Of a stretch of DNA of 64,000 nt, positions 1-9,328 are shown piece after piece. The stretch's first letter is position 1. Each line of letters opens with the position of its first letter. Source of the stretch: NORP23 sp050302475 (GTDB lineage Bacteria > Pseudomonadota > Alphaproteobacteria > Rhodobacterales > Rhodobacteraceae). The DNA is taken from assembly GCA_050302475.1 (NCBI GenBank), contig JBNLBF010000006.1:62001-126000 (forward strand), in the 5' to 3' direction. The notes below the pieces were generated by a model. The model did not search any database. It saw only the letters and a program-made list of their open reading frames with translations, and was not told the origin of the DNA. A program made the position numbers and the translations under genes.

Positions 1-705
1 AAATCCACGCTCAGCGCCAATCTGGCGGTGGCTTTGGCTGCGGCGGGGAAAAAAGTGGGTCTGTTGGACGCCGATGTTTTTGGTCCTTCCCAACCCAAGA
101 TGTTGGGCGCGTCTGGTCGTCCCAGCTCGCCAGATGGCAAAACAATTATTCCGTTGGAGGCCCACGGCGTCAAGCTCATGTCGATGGGACTGCTGGTGAA
201 CGAGGAAGACGCGATCATCTTCCGCGGTCCCCGCCTGATCGGCGCGGTGCAGCAAATGCTGTTGAACGTCGCCTGGGGGGATCTGGATGTCCTGCTGATT
301 GACCTGCCACCCGGCACCGGGGACGTGCAGCTGACCATATCTCAGCGCGCCCGGCTGGACGGTGCGATTGTCGTCTCCACACCGCAGGACATTGCGTTGC
401 TGGACGCACGCAAAGCCGTAAACATGTTTGAAAAAACTGACACGCCTGTCGTCGGGATCGTCGAAAACATGTCTGCCTATATCTGCCCCAATTGCGGGCA
501 CGAGGCCCATATTTTCGGACATGGCGGCGCCAAAGCGGATGCCGAGAGGTTGAAGGTTCCGTTCCTTGGGGAGATTCCGCTTGATCTGGACATTCGCCTT
601 TCCGGGGACAGCGGAACCCCCATCGTTGCGGCCAAACCGGACAGTCCCGAAGCCGCCGCATTCGCCCGGATTGCGCAGTCCCTGATCGCGGACAAAGTGG
701 TCTGA
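1..705 (+). CDS. Mrp/ApbC-family Fe-S cluster carrier ATPase, 5' truncated by the window
   Basis: The frame is open from base 1 and begins with KSTLSANLAVALA, the C-terminal half of a deviant Walker A motif, so the start and any N-terminal MIP18-like domain lie outside the window. About 234 residues remain. They include LLDADVFGPSQPKMLG (Walker A' region), LLIDLPPGTGD (Walker B) and the CPNC motif in YICPNCGHEAHIFG that binds the bridging Fe-S cluster. The family consists of P-loop ATPases that carry and hand over Fe-S clusters in the cytoplasm. The assignment is secure at family level; the exact gene name (mrp or apbC) is a matter of convention. Confidence 0.93.
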   Translation, partial: KSTLSANLAVALAAAGKKVGLLDADVFGPSQPKMLGASGRPSSPDGKTIIPLEAHGVKLMSMGLLVNEEDAIIFRGPRLIGAVQQMLLNVAWGDLDVLLIDLPPGTGDVQLTISQRARLDGAIVVSTPQDIALLDARKAVNMFEKTDTPVVGIVENMSAYICPNCGHEAHIFGHGGAKADAERLKVPFLGEIPLDLDIRLSGDSGTPIVAAKPDSPEAAAFARIAQSLIADKVV

Positions 706-708
706 ATT

Positions 709-739
709 GACCGGTTGCAAAAGCGTGCAAAAACCGGTC
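709..739 (+). other. Inverted repeat after the Mrp gene
   Basis: GACCGGTT (709-716) pairs with AACCGGTC (732-739) around a 15-base loop that has an inner GCA/TGC pairing. It sits just past the Mrp stop codon and upstream of uxaC. No T-run follows, so it is either a weak or Rho-assisted terminator or an operator. The position supports separate control of uxaC. Confidence 0.35.
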
Positions 740-790
740 TGATCCGCGCCGAATTGGCCGGGTGTTCGGCCGAAAAATCCGGGGGGAAGA

Positions 791-2197
791 ATGTCACTAC
801 TCGATCCAGACCGCCTGTTTCCGGCGGACCCCGCCACGCGATCTTTGGCGCGCGAGATTTATGCAGGCATCCGTGATCTGCCGATCATCAGCCCGCACGG
901 CCATACCGACCCACGCTGGTTTGCGGAAAATGAGCCCTTCCCCGATCCCGCGCAACTGTTTGTGACGCCCGATCACTACGTTTTCCGCATGCTTTATTCG
1001 CAAGGGATTGACCTCGCGGCGCTCGGCGTTCCTCGGGTTGATGGCGGCGAGATAGAAACTGACGGTCGAAAAATCTGGCGCCTTTTTGCTGAAAACTACT
1101 ACCTGTTTCGCGCGACCCCCAGCCGGACATGGCTGGATTACTCTTTTCAGGAAGTGTTCGGCCTGACCGATCCCCTGTCTGCTGCGACAGCTGACACTTA
1201 TTATGATCATATCGCCGATTGCCTGACACAGGATACCTTCCGCCCCCGCGCTCTGTTTGAGCGTTTCAATATCGAGGTGATCGCCACCACCGAAGGCCCG
1301 CTGGACGATCTGCGCTGGCACAAAATGATACAAGAGTCCGACTGGACCGGAAAAGTTGTCACCGCGTATCGGCCTGACGCGGTCATTGACCCCGAAATTG
1401 ACGGATTCCGCGAGAATATCGAAGCGTTCGGAGAAATCTCCGGCTGTGATATCAGCACTTGGGAAGGGTATCTCGACGCGCATCGCAACCGCCGGGCCTA
1501 TTTCAAAACGTTTGGGGCAACCAGTTCGGACCATGGCCACGCAACCGCGCGGACCGAGGATCTCCCTCAGGCAGACGCCGCATCTCTCTATGCCAAGGCG
1601 CTGGCGGGCACCATTTCGGCAGACGAAGCGGATGCTTTCCGTGGGCAAATGCTGACCGAAATGGCCCGTATGTCCGTTGACGACGGGCTGGTGCTCCAAA
1701 TCCATCCGGGATCTTACCGCAATCATTCCAACCCGGTCCGGCAACGCTTTGGGCGTGACAAGGGTTTTGATATCCCGATGCGCACCGATTACGTGTCCGC
1801 ATTGAAACCGATGCTGGATGCCGTTGGCACAAATCCGGACGTCACCATCATCCTGTTCACATTGGACGAAACGACATATGGGCGCGAACTTGCCCCGCTC
1901 GCCGGGGTCTACCCGGCCCTCAGGCTTGGACCGCCATGGTGGTTCTATGACAGCCCCGAAGGTATGATGCGGTTTCGTGAACACACAACGGAAACAGCAG
2001 GTTTCTACAACACGGTGGGATTCAACGATGATACCCGGGCATTTTGTTCAATCCCCGCACGCCACGACGTGGCCCGCCGCGTCGACAGCGCCTATCTGGC
2101 AGGACAGGTTATCACCGGTCGGCTGCGCGAGGATGAAGCCCATGAGGTGGCCCGGGACCTGACCTATACTCTGGTCAAAAAGGCCTATCGATTCTGA
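791..2197 (+). CDS. uxaC: Uronate (glucuronate/galacturonate) isomerase
   Basis: The 468-residue product has the usual length for UxaC, an amidohydrolase-fold enzyme that interconverts D-glucuronate/D-fructuronate and D-galacturonate/D-tagaturonate in the cytoplasm. The diagnostic N-terminal metal-binding motif SPHGHTDPRWFAEN is near residue 35, and the C-terminal region has GFNDDTRAFCSIPARHDVARR, typical of the family. A strong purine-rich ribosome site (GGGGGGAAG) ends just before the ATG. No other uronate catabolic gene (uxuA/B, kdgK) is adjacent, so the pathway partners must be elsewhere. The GntR/FCD regulator at 6767-7408 belongs to a class that often controls uronate genes, but it lies 4.5 kb away and a link is speculative. 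Confidence 0.95.
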   Translation: MSLLDPDRLFPADPATRSLAREIYAGIRDLPIISPHGHTDPRWFAENEPFPDPAQLFVTPDHYVFRMLYSQGIDLAALGVPRVDGGEIETDGRKIWRLFAENYYLFRATPSRTWLDYSFQEVFGLTDPLSAATADTYYDHIADCLTQDTFRPRALFERFNIEVIATTEGPLDDLRWHKMIQESDWTGKVVTAYRPDAVIDPEIDGFRENIEAFGEISGCDISTWEGYLDAHRNRRAYFKTFGATSSDHGHATARTEDLPQADAASLYAKALAGTISADEADAFRGQMLTEMARMSVDDGLVLQIHPGSYRNHSNPVRQRFGRDKGFDIPMRTDYVSALKPMLDAVGTNPDVTIILFTLDETTYGRELAPLAGVYPALRLGPPWWFYDSPEGMMRFREHTTETAGFYNTVGFNDDTRAFCSIPARHDVARRVDSAYLAGQVITGRLREDEAHEVARDLTYTLVKKAYRF

Positions 2198-2359
2198 TTT
2201 TGCAACCTTGGATTGCGACTAAAATGTTGCAGAATTGACGCAGTTTCGCGTTTCCGAGGTCATATTTCCTTGACCGCCGAAAAGCTTCCGTTCGGTAAAG
2301 ATTGACCAGAAAATCGCCAAAACGCTACTTTTTGAGCAATAAGCTTGGGAGGTATCAAC

Positions 2360-3376
2360 GTGAAATCACTCTTTTCCACCACTGCGGTGATGTCCCTAAT
2401 TGTGGGCTCGACCGCGTTTGCGGGTGGTATTGACCGGTCCGGTCAGTCCATCACGCTGCTATTTGAAGAGGGCAATGTGGCCGAGTTCGGCCTTGCCTAT
2501 GTTATGCCAAATGTCAGTGATGATATTTCGGGTGTCGAAATGGCACCGGACTATTTCATGCTGTCTGGTGGCGTCAAAATGGACTATGGCGCGATTTCTG
2601 CCGCGCTGATTTTTGATCAACCCTACGGTGCGCTTGTCGATTATGTCGCCGGACCATATGCCGGAATCAACGCGGATTTGCAGACAAATGCGATCACTGC
2701 GCTTGTCGGCTATGACGTAACCCCGAACATCATGGTCTACGGCGGTGTTACCGCCCAGATGACAACAGCAACGGCTACGCTTCCGGGCGCGTTGATTGAC
2801 GTCAGCTCCGGAACGGGCTGGGGGTTTGTTGCAGGCGCTGCGTATCAGATACCGGAATACGCCCTGCGCGTTTCACTGACCTACCGGTCAGAGATCACAT
2901 CGGAAAATCCGACAACGATCAATCTCGGCGCTACGCCGGACTCTTTGTTCACAACGCCGCAGTCGATCAATCTGGAAGCCCAAACCGGGATCAATGAAAA
3001 AACACTGATATTCGGCTCTGTTCGCTGGGCAAACTGGGAAGCGATCTCGATCGTGGCCGGACAGTCGCTGCTTCTGGTCGATTACACCCAAGACACATTC
3101 ACCTATGAATTGGGTGTTGGGCGTAAATTCACCGACACTCTGTCAGGCGCGCTTTCTGTTGGCTATGAAGCCTCTGACGGCGAAATTGCCAGTGTGTTGT
3201 CGCCGACAGACGGCCGCACAAGTATCGGCGCTGCGCTGATCTATACGATGGGGACGACAGAAGTAACGGCCGGGCTCCGTTACACATGGCTGGGCGACAC
3301 GATTGCTTTGCCTGGTGTAACCTTCTCGGACAACACTGCGCTCGCCGCCGGTGTTAGCGTGAAATACAGCTTCTAA
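2360..3376 (+). CDS. OmpP1/FadL-family outer membrane protein
   Basis: The start is GTG at 2360, chosen because GGGAGG lies 7 bases upstream (2347-2352); an earlier in-frame TTG at 2345 would overlap that site. The 338-residue product has a clear Sec signal peptide ending near STAFA-GG. It then shows the FadL-like beginning RSGQSITLLFEEGN and alternating amphipathic strands to a C-terminal aromatic residue (VKYSF), as expected for a BAM-inserted beta-barrel. FadL proteins pass hydrophobic compounds such as fatty acids across the outer membrane. It is shorter than E. coli FadL (about 420 residues), and the substrate cannot be inferred. It is monocistronic, ending at a bidirectional terminator. 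Confidence 0.82.
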   Translation: MKSLFSTTAVMSLIVGSTAFAGGIDRSGQSITLLFEEGNVAEFGLAYVMPNVSDDISGVEMAPDYFMLSGGVKMDYGAISAALIFDQPYGALVDYVAGPYAGINADLQTNAITALVGYDVTPNIMVYGGVTAQMTTATATLPGALIDVSSGTGWGFVAGAAYQIPEYALRVSLTYRSEITSENPTTINLGATPDSLFTTPQSINLEAQTGINEKTLIFGSVRWANWEAISIVAGQSLLLVDYTQDTFTYELGVGRKFTDTLSGALSVGYEASDGEIASVLSPTDGRTSIGAALIYTMGTTEVTAGLRYTWLGDTIALPGVTFSDNTALAAGVSVKYSF

Positions 3377-3390
3377 AGCGTCAAAATCAG

Positions 3391-3417
3391 AAAACCCCGC
3401 TTAATGCGGGGTTTTTT
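3391..3417. terminator. Bidirectional Rho-independent terminator
   Basis: AAAACCCCGC (3391-3400), loop TTAAT and GCGGGGTTTT (3406-3415) form a perfect 10-bp stem with a T-run on the plus strand and, because of the AAAA/TTTT ends, on the minus strand as well. It separates the convergent FadL-type and YqeY genes. The YqeY stop codon lies in its T-run. Confidence 0.9.
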
Positions 3418-3877
3418 ATGTCAGGGCAGTTTTCACCATACCGCCGACTTTGCCGAAATCAATCTGACCGGTATATTTGGATTTCAGCAATCCCATCACC
3501 TTACCCATGTCCCGGATCGAGGCAGCGCCACTTTCTTCGATCGCGTTTTGAATCGCGGCTTGCACTTCTTCATCATTCAGTTGCTTTGGCAGGAATTCCT
3601 CGATCACTTTGATCTCGGCACGTTCCGCTTCACCCAACTCCAGACGCCCGGCTTCTTCATACACCTGTGCACTATCCTGGCGTTGTTTCACCATCTTTGA
3701 CAGGATCGACAAGATGTCCGCGTCCGAAACGCCATCCGGGTTATCTTCGCTTCTTGCAGCTATATCGCGGTCTTTGATCGCAGCATGGATCAGCCTGAGC
3801 GTTGACAATCGTGGGGCGTTTTTATCCAGCATTGCCTCTTTCTGAGCAGCTGCCAGTCGTTTGCGCATTTTACTCAC
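3416..3877 (-). CDS. GatB/YqeY domain protein
   Basis: This is a YqeY-family protein, related to the tail domain of the GatB subunit of tRNA amidotransferase; its exact role is unsettled. I place the start at GTG 3877, giving 153 residues, because GAGGAG lies 7 bases upstream; the next ATG (3868) would be 16 bases from that site. Family hallmarks are RLSTLRLIHAAIKDRDIA near the N terminus, ILSKMVKQRQDSAQVYEEAGR in the middle and the tail GKVMGLLKSKYTGQID. It is divergent from carA with about 170 bp between them. Convergent with the FadL-type gene, sharing its terminator. Confidence 0.9.
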   Translation of the reverse strand: MSKMRKRLAAAQKEAMLDKNAPRLSTLRLIHAAIKDRDIAARSEDNPDGVSDADILSILSKMVKQRQDSAQVYEEAGRLELGEAERAEIKVIEEFLPKQLNDEEVQAAIQNAIEESGAASIRDMGKVMGLLKSKYTGQIDFGKVGGMVKTALT

Positions 3878-4047
3878 TCTGAGTCTCCTCAATTCGCAAG
3901 ATTGGCACTATAGGCGTTGTCAGCCCGTTTCACAACCGTTTGGAGTATTGCTAAGATATTGTATTAATTACATATTATTCTTTTTCTTTCTCTTGACGCC
4001 ATCACAGGACAACCGTATTTTCCGCCAAATTCCAAAAGGATATCGCG

Positions 4048-5229
4048 ATGTCACACGCAACACCTTCCGAGTTGGCTCAGGCCTCCGCGCCGGATTCGCA
4101 TGCCCATCCCACGGCGGCTGTCGTCTTTGCAGACGGTCAGGTGTTTTACGGCAAAGGATTTGGTGCCGAGGGCATTTCGGTTGCCGAGCTGTGTTTTAAC
4201 ACAGCCATGACCGGCTATCAGGAAATCATGACGGACCCGTCTTATGCCGGGCAGATCGTGACATTTACCTTCCCGCACATCGGCAATGTTGGTACCAATC
4301 CGGAGGATGACGAAACCACCAATCCCGTCTCCGAAGGGATGATCGTGAAGTGGGACCCGACTGAGCCGTCAAACTATCGCTCTGCGGAACATCTGTCCGA
4401 TTGGCTGAAAAAGCGGAACCGGGTTGGAATTGGCGGGATCGACACGCGCCGCCTGACCCGGATTATCCGGACGCAAGGCGCCCCTCATGTCGCGATCGAA
4501 CATAACGCCAAGGGTGAATTCGATATTGATGACCTGCTGGCGCAGGCGCGGGCATTTCCGGGATTGGAAGGGCTGGATCTGGCCAAAGATGTCAGCTGCA
4601 CGCAATCCTACAAGTGGGACGAAATGCGCTGGGCCTGGCCCGACGGCTACGTGCGCCGCACTGAACCGGGTAAACGCGTTGTCGCCATCGATTTCGGCGC
4701 CAAACGCAACATCTTACGGTGTCTGGCATCAGCAGGCTGCGACGTGACCGTCCTCCCCGCGACCGCAACAGTGGAAGATGTCATGGCCCATGATCCCGAA
4801 GGCGTATTTCTGTCAAACGGCCCCGGCGACCCGGCGGCAACCGGCGAATATGCTGTCCCGATGATTCAGGGCATTCTGGAAAAGAATATTCCCGTCTTTG
4901 GAATTTGCCTTGGCCACCAGATGCTGGCGCTGGCGCTCGGCGGTAAAACGTTGAAAATGAATCACGGGCATCATGGGGCGAACCATCCGGTTAAGGAACA
5001 TGCCACAGGCAAGGTGGAAATTACCTCGATGAACCATGGGTTCGCGGTGGATGCGCAATCGCTTCCCGACGGTGTCGAGGAAACACATGTCTCCTTGTTC
5101 GACGGATCAAACTGCGGCATTCGCATGATCGATCGCCCGGTTTATTCCGTCCAATATCACCCGGAAGCAAGCCCGGGACCAAAAGACAGCTATTATCTGT
5201 TCGAGCGTTTTGTCGCGTCGATGCATTAA
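4048..5229 (+). CDS. carA: Carbamoyl-phosphate synthase small (glutaminase) subunit
   Basis: CarA hydrolyses glutamine and feeds ammonia to CarB for carbamoyl phosphate, used by arginine and pyrimidine synthesis. The 393-residue product has the N-terminal CPSase_sm domain (GYQEIMTDPSYAGQIVTFTFP) and a class I glutamine amidotransferase domain with the nucleophile elbow GICLGHQ and the His/Glu dyad in YHPEASPGP. AAAAGGA lies 7 bases before the ATG. The first 20 residues are Ala/Ser/His-rich and slightly longer than in many orthologues. carB is not adjacent, as is common in alphaproteobacteria. Confidence 0.96.
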   Translation: MSHATPSELAQASAPDSHAHPTAAVVFADGQVFYGKGFGAEGISVAELCFNTAMTGYQEIMTDPSYAGQIVTFTFPHIGNVGTNPEDDETTNPVSEGMIVKWDPTEPSNYRSAEHLSDWLKKRNRVGIGGIDTRRLTRIIRTQGAPHVAIEHNAKGEFDIDDLLAQARAFPGLEGLDLAKDVSCTQSYKWDEMRWAWPDGYVRRTEPGKRVVAIDFGAKRNILRCLASAGCDVTVLPATATVEDVMAHDPEGVFLSNGPGDPAATGEYAVPMIQGILEKNIPVFGICLGHQMLALALGGKTLKMNHGHHGANHPVKEHATGKVEITSMNHGFAVDAQSLPDGVEETHVSLFDGSNCGIRMIDRPVYSVQYHPEASPGPKDSYYLFERFVASMH

Positions 5230-5294
5230 GGTCCGTTTAACGCCGCTTTAACTGCTCCACACCATACTCGCACTGTAAACAGTCGAGTATATGT

Positions 5295-6809
5295 GTGTAT
5301 CAGTTGCCTTTGCATAATGTGGCACCCGTTGTGCCATCTGTCCGGATACCGTCCGAGGTATGTCTGTCGGCAGAAACGCAACGTGAAATCGACTCCGCTC
5401 TGCTTGATCGTGCGCATCGTCTCTGTCCTGACGAATATTCCTGCCGACATTTTGGCAACTCCCGGTTTCGGGTTTTATCAGCAGCGGGGATATCGGCTCT
5501 GGTTCTGTTGGCCGGTATTTTTCCCGTTCCTGCGCTTATCTCCTGTCTTGTGCTGCTGGCGATTGTTGGACTGTCGACCAGCGCGTTGCGTATTGCCGCC
5601 CTTGTCGCACTCAGGCGACCACCGCGGGTTCCCGGATTTCTTGTCGCCACCGCACCGGTCGTCCTGCCCCGGATATCCCTGCTGATCCCGTTGTATCAGG
5701 AGGTGAAAACCCTCCCTGCCCTTGTCTCGCACCTGAATGCGCTGGAATATCCGCGCACTCATTTGGAGGTCCGTTTGCTACTGGAGGAGGATGACAACGA
5801 CACCCGCACCGCGCTGCGTTTTCAAAAGCTGCCCGATTTTGTGTCGGTTCTGACAATCCCCAGTGACTGGTTACGGACCAAGCCCAAGGCGATGAACTAT
5901 GCCCTGCCCTATCTGACCGGTGATATTGTCGGCATTTACGATGCCGAAGATCGTCCGGAATCTGATCAGCTGATGAAAGTTGCCACCCATTTCACCTATG
6001 CGGCGGCGAATGTGGCCTGTGTTCAGGGGCGTCTCGATTTTTATAACAGCCGGGACAACTGGATCGCACGCTGTTTTGCCATCGATTATGCGATGTGGTT
6101 CCGGGTGTTGCTGCGCGGGGTTCAACAACTCGGCATGCCGATTCCGCTCGGCGGGACAACCGTATTTTTCCGCAAATCTGTATTGGTCGAAATAGGTGGC
6201 TGGGACGCCCATAACGTGACGGAGGATGCTGATCTGGGAATGCGGCTTGCCCGGTTCGGGTATCACTGCGAAATGCTGGACAGCACAACATGGGAGGAGG
6301 CAAATCACCACCCATGGCGTTGGGTCCGACAGCGCTCTCGCTGGTTAAAAGGCTATGCCATCACGTGGCTTAGCCATTGCCGGGATCCCAAACGATTGTG
6401 GCGGGACCTCGGCCCGGTCAGGTTCGTCGGGTTTCAGATCATCATGCTGTCCGGACTTTTGTCGCATCTCGCGGCGCCGCTGTTCCTGTTCCTGTGGCTG
6501 TCGAGCTTTGGCTTTGCGTTCGATAGTGTCGGCGCCGTCCCAAAACTCGTCTGGTGGGTGTTTATCGGCACCATGATCAGCAGCGAAGTGATCCAGTTGG
6601 CCGTTGCGCTAAAGGCCACTGCGACAAAGGAAAAGCGACATCTGATGCCCTATATCCTGACGCTGCCCTTCTACTGGCCGCTGGCCAGTATCGCGGCCTA
6701 CAAAGCGATATTCGAACTGATCTTTGCGCCATTCTACTGGGACAAAACCAGCCACGGCCATACGCATCATCCGGTGGTGGACGCGTCCAGTTGCAAACGG
6801 GTTTCGTAA
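5295..6809 (+). CDS. Family 2 processive glycosyltransferase (membrane, cellulose-synthase-like)
   Basis: About 504 residues. A short hydrophobic stretch (residues about 60-100) precedes a GT-A domain with the LIPLYQE entry motif, the acidic motifs YDAEDRPE and TEDADLGMRLARFG, and QRSRWLKGYA, the QxxRW signature of processive GT2 enzymes. Three or four C-terminal membrane spans follow. Such enzymes polymerise sugars at the inner membrane. The polysaccharide made cannot be named from sequence, and no BcsB, PilZ or c-di-GMP gene is nearby. The start is uncertain: GTG 5295 has no good ribosome site. The last 43 bp overlap the convergent GntR gene. Confidence 0.85.
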   Translation: MYQLPLHNVAPVVPSVRIPSEVCLSAETQREIDSALLDRAHRLCPDEYSCRHFGNSRFRVLSAAGISALVLLAGIFPVPALISCLVLLAIVGLSTSALRIAALVALRRPPRVPGFLVATAPVVLPRISLLIPLYQEVKTLPALVSHLNALEYPRTHLEVRLLLEEDDNDTRTALRFQKLPDFVSVLTIPSDWLRTKPKAMNYALPYLTGDIVGIYDAEDRPESDQLMKVATHFTYAAANVACVQGRLDFYNSRDNWIARCFAIDYAMWFRVLLRGVQQLGMPIPLGGTTVFFRKSVLVEIGGWDAHNVTEDADLGMRLARFGYHCEMLDSTTWEEANHHPWRWVRQRSRWLKGYAITWLSHCRDPKRLWRDLGPVRFVGFQIIMLSGLLSHLAAPLFLFLWLSSFGFAFDSVGAVPKLVWWVFIGTMISSEVIQLAVALKATATKEKRHLMPYILTLPFYWPLASIAAYKAIFELIFAPFYWDKTSHGHTHHPVVDASSCKRVS

Positions 6810-7408
6810 GCCTTGGAAATATGGATCCGCAGCGATTGATCCGCAGCTTCCGGATCACGATTTTCGATGGCCTCGACAACACGCATATGTTCTTCCAGCG
6901 CGGTCTGATCCCGCCCGGAAATCGCAAATGTTGTGGTCGCCATTAATGCCATCGACCTGTGCAACGTTTCCAGTTGTTGAATCAGATAGCGGTTATGGCT
7001 GGCCAGATGAATCTGGCGATGAAAGCGTCGATTGGCTCTCGCCAGTTTTTCGGGATCACCCAGCAGCTCGATATCCTTTTCGGCCATGGCGCGCAGAACC
7101 CGGACCTCTTCGGGTGCGGCATGTTGCGCGGCCAGCCGTCCGGCCAGCCCTTCCAGCTCCGCCCGCACGACATACAATTCCCCCAGCTGATCATGATCAA
7201 GCGAGCAAACCACCATCGAGCGCCCGTCACGTACCAGAACCGCCTGCGTTTCCAACCGCTGCAAAGCCTCGCGGATGGGCGTGCGTGAGACACCGAACCG
7301 TTCGGCCAGCTCGGATTCCACCAGACGATCACCGGGCGAATAGAGCCCCTGATCTATCGCTTCCAGCACCAGCGAATAGGCATCCTTTGTCGAAACTGAT
7401 GTGCTCAT
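6767..7408 (-). CDS. GntR-family transcriptional regulator with FCD domain
   Basis: The start at ATG 7408 is favoured because AAGG lies 7 bases upstream. The 213-residue product has a winged helix (GDRLVESELAERFGVSRTPIREALQRLE, residues about 30-60) and an all-helical C-terminal FCD ligand domain of the FadR type, with metal-binding-like His residues (RRFHRQIHLASHNRY and EEHMRVVEAIE). FCD regulators sense small organic acids. The target and ligand are unknown. It is divergent from the HAD nucleotidase and overlaps the convergent glycosyltransferase by 43 bp. Confidence 0.9.
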   Translation of the reverse strand: MSTSVSTKDAYSLVLEAIDQGLYSPGDRLVESELAERFGVSRTPIREALQRLETQAVLVRDGRSMVVCSLDHDQLGELYVVRAELEGLAGRLAAQHAAPEEVRVLRAMAEKDIELLGDPEKLARANRRFHRQIHLASHNRYLIQQLETLHRSMALMATTTFAISGRDQTALEEHMRVVEAIENRDPEAADQSLRIHISKAYETRLQLDASTTG

Positions 7409-7505
7409 CATATCCCCTTCTCGCCGAAAGCTAGCGGGAGTCGCCGTCTTCGTCGAGACATTAATGCCCATTGTCGTCCCGCATTGGCAACGCTATCAGT
7501 GTCGC

Positions 7506-8153
7506 ATGCCGTATGATGCCTTCTCTCATGTTGATCACTGGGTGTTTGACCTCGACAACACACTTTATCCGCGTTCCGTCCGTCTGTTCGATCAGATCGA
7601 GGTCCATATGGCCAATTTTGTCGTCGATAAACTGGGGGTCGATCACGATGAAGCCCACCGCCTGCGCCGCCATTACTGGGAAACCCACGGCACCACACTG
7701 GCCGGGCTGATGCATGAACATGGCGTGGACCCCGAAGAGTTCCTGACACTGGTTCACGACATCGACCTCAGCCATGTTGAAAAGGACGAACAATTGCGGG
7801 CCAACATCGCGGCCCTGCCAGGACGCAAGATCATTTATACGAATGGATCACGCGCACATGGTCACAAGGTCAGTGCCGCGCGGGGGCTGGAAGGGATATT
7901 CGATGCTATCTATGGGATCGAGGATGCCAACTATGCCCCGAAACCGAAACGCGCAGCCTTTGACAGGATATTCGCCGTCGAAAACCTGACCCCAATACGT
8001 GCAGCAATGTTCGAAGATGATCACCGCAACCTCGCCGTGCCGCATGAATTGGGGATGAAAACCGTGCTGGTCCATGCGGACGATGATGGCGACCATGTTC
8101 ATCACCGAACAGATGACCTGCCCGGGTTTCTGGCGCAACTGGTGCGATCATGA
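7506..8153 (+). CDS. HAD-family pyrimidine 5'-nucleotidase
   Basis: ATG 7506 is chosen because the first conserved block, WVFDLDNTLYP, then falls at residue 12, where family members have it; upstream in-frame starts lack homology-like sequence. The 215-residue product carries HAD motif I (DLDNTLY), motif II (IIYTNGSRAHG), the motif III lysine (APKPKRAAFDRI) and motif IV (AMFEDDHRNL). Homologues dephosphorylate pyrimidine nucleotides and resemble yeast Sdt1. Its stop overlaps the next start (ATGA), so it is translationally coupled to the UbiH-type gene. Confidence 0.88.
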   Translation: MPYDAFSHVDHWVFDLDNTLYPRSVRLFDQIEVHMANFVVDKLGVDHDEAHRLRRHYWETHGTTLAGLMHEHGVDPEEFLTLVHDIDLSHVEKDEQLRANIAALPGRKIIYTNGSRAHGHKVSAARGLEGIFDAIYGIEDANYAPKPKRAAFDRIFAVENLTPIRAAMFEDDHRNLAVPHELGMKTVLVHADDDGDHVHHRTDDLPGFLAQLVRS

Positions 8154-9328
8154 CGCGGAGCGCGACAGATGTCCTCGTCGCGGGCGGCGGAATTGCCGGG
8201 ATGGTGGCGACTGCGGCGATGGTCTCGATGGGCCACAAAGTCGTCTGTGTCGACCCGGCCCCGCCCGGCAGCACAGCAGACCTGCGCAGCACCGCGTTTT
8301 TCATGCCGTCCGTGCATCTTCTGCAACGGATTGGCGTTTGGGACACACTGGCAGATCACGCGACGCCGCTCAGGATCATGCGAATTGCCGATGCCGGGGG
8401 CGAGGTAAACGAAATCCGTCAGATTGCGGATTTCGATGCGGCTGAGATCGGGCAAACGGCATTTGGCTATAACATTCCCAACCAGTTGATCCGTCAGGTT
8501 CTGCTGGACCACATCACCAATCAGCCAAAGGCAGAGATTTTAGCGCCCGACAGCGTCAGCGCCTTCGTGGCGCGAACGACGGAGGCACTAGTAACCCTCG
8601 CGTCCGGTGCTCAGATCAGCGCGAAACTGGTGATTGGTGCCGATGGACGCAACAGCCGCGTGCGGGAACTGCTCGATATCCCGCTGGAGAAATGGCAATA
8701 CGGTCAGAAAGCACTGGTGTTCAATGTCGAAATCACGTTGCCACATGACAATATTTCCACCGAAATTCACCGTGCGGGTGGACCGTTCACACTGGTGCCT
8801 CTGCCGGATCAGTCGGGCAAGCCGATGTGCGCGATCGTCTGGATGGAAACGGGACCAGAGGCCGATCGGCTGCATAAACTGGACGATGACACCTTTGCCG
8901 CGGCCGTGAATGAACGGTCCTGTGGTATCCTTGGCGATCTGACCCCTGTCGGAAATCGCGCCATTTGGCCGATCATCGCGCAGCGTGCCAAACGTCTGTC
9001 TGGTCCTCGCGCCGTCCTGATTGCCGAGGCTGCCCACGTGATTCCGCCCATCGGCGCGCAGGGTCTGAATATGAGCCTCGCTGATCTGACCTGCCTGATA
9101 GACCTTCTGGAAGGTGAGGCTGATATCGGGGCACGCGACCTGTTGGACAGGTATCACCGTCGTCGCTGGACGGAAATGGCGGTGCGGGTCAAAGGGGTTG
9201 ATATGCTCAACCGCGCCTCTATCGCAGAATCGCAGGTGCTGCGGGATTTGCGGGTGGCGGGACTGCGAACGCTGTACGGGATCACCCCGATCCGCCATGG
9301 CGTCATGAAGGCCGGAATGGGGGCCTAG
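8150..9328 (+). CDS. UbiH/UbiF/COQ6-family FAD-dependent monooxygenase
   Basis: The 392-residue product has an N-terminal dinucleotide-binding motif VAGGGIAGMVATAAM, the DG motif VIGADGRNSRVRELL (residues about 163-177) and the FAD-phosphate motif LIAEAAHVIPPIGAQGLN. In the last, GD of the usual GDAAH is replaced by AE. These flavoenzymes hydroxylate the aromatic ring of ubiquinone precursors at the inner membrane. Which ring position is modified (UbiH, UbiI, UbiL or UbiF type) cannot be decided here. ATG at 8150 overlaps the preceding stop by 4 bp. It is nearly tail-to-tail with the Lrp gene (4-bp overlap). Confidence 0.9.
   Translation: MTRSATDVLVAGGGIAGMVATAAMVSMGHKVVCVDPAPPGSTADLRSTAFFMPSVHLLQRIGVWDTLADHATPLRIMRIADAGGEVNEIRQIADFDAAEIGQTAFGYNIPNQLIRQVLLDHITNQPKAEILAPDSVSAFVARTTEALVTLASGAQISAKLVIGADGRNSRVRELLDIPLEKWQYGQKALVFNVEITLPHDNISTEIHRAGGPFTLVPLPDQSGKPMCAIVWMETGPEADRLHKLDDDTFAAAVNERSCGILGDLTPVGNRAIWPIIAQRAKRLSGPRAVLIAEAAHVIPPIGAQGLNMSLADLTCLIDLLEGEADIGARDLLDRYHRRRWTEMAVRVKGVDMLNRASIAESQVLRDLRVAGLRTLYGITPIRHGVMKAGMGA

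Noticed and set aside
797..1984. A 395-codon open frame on the minus strand
   Set aside because: It is fully antisense to uxaC, lacks recognisable domains and a ribosome site; such frames are common opposite GC-rich genes.
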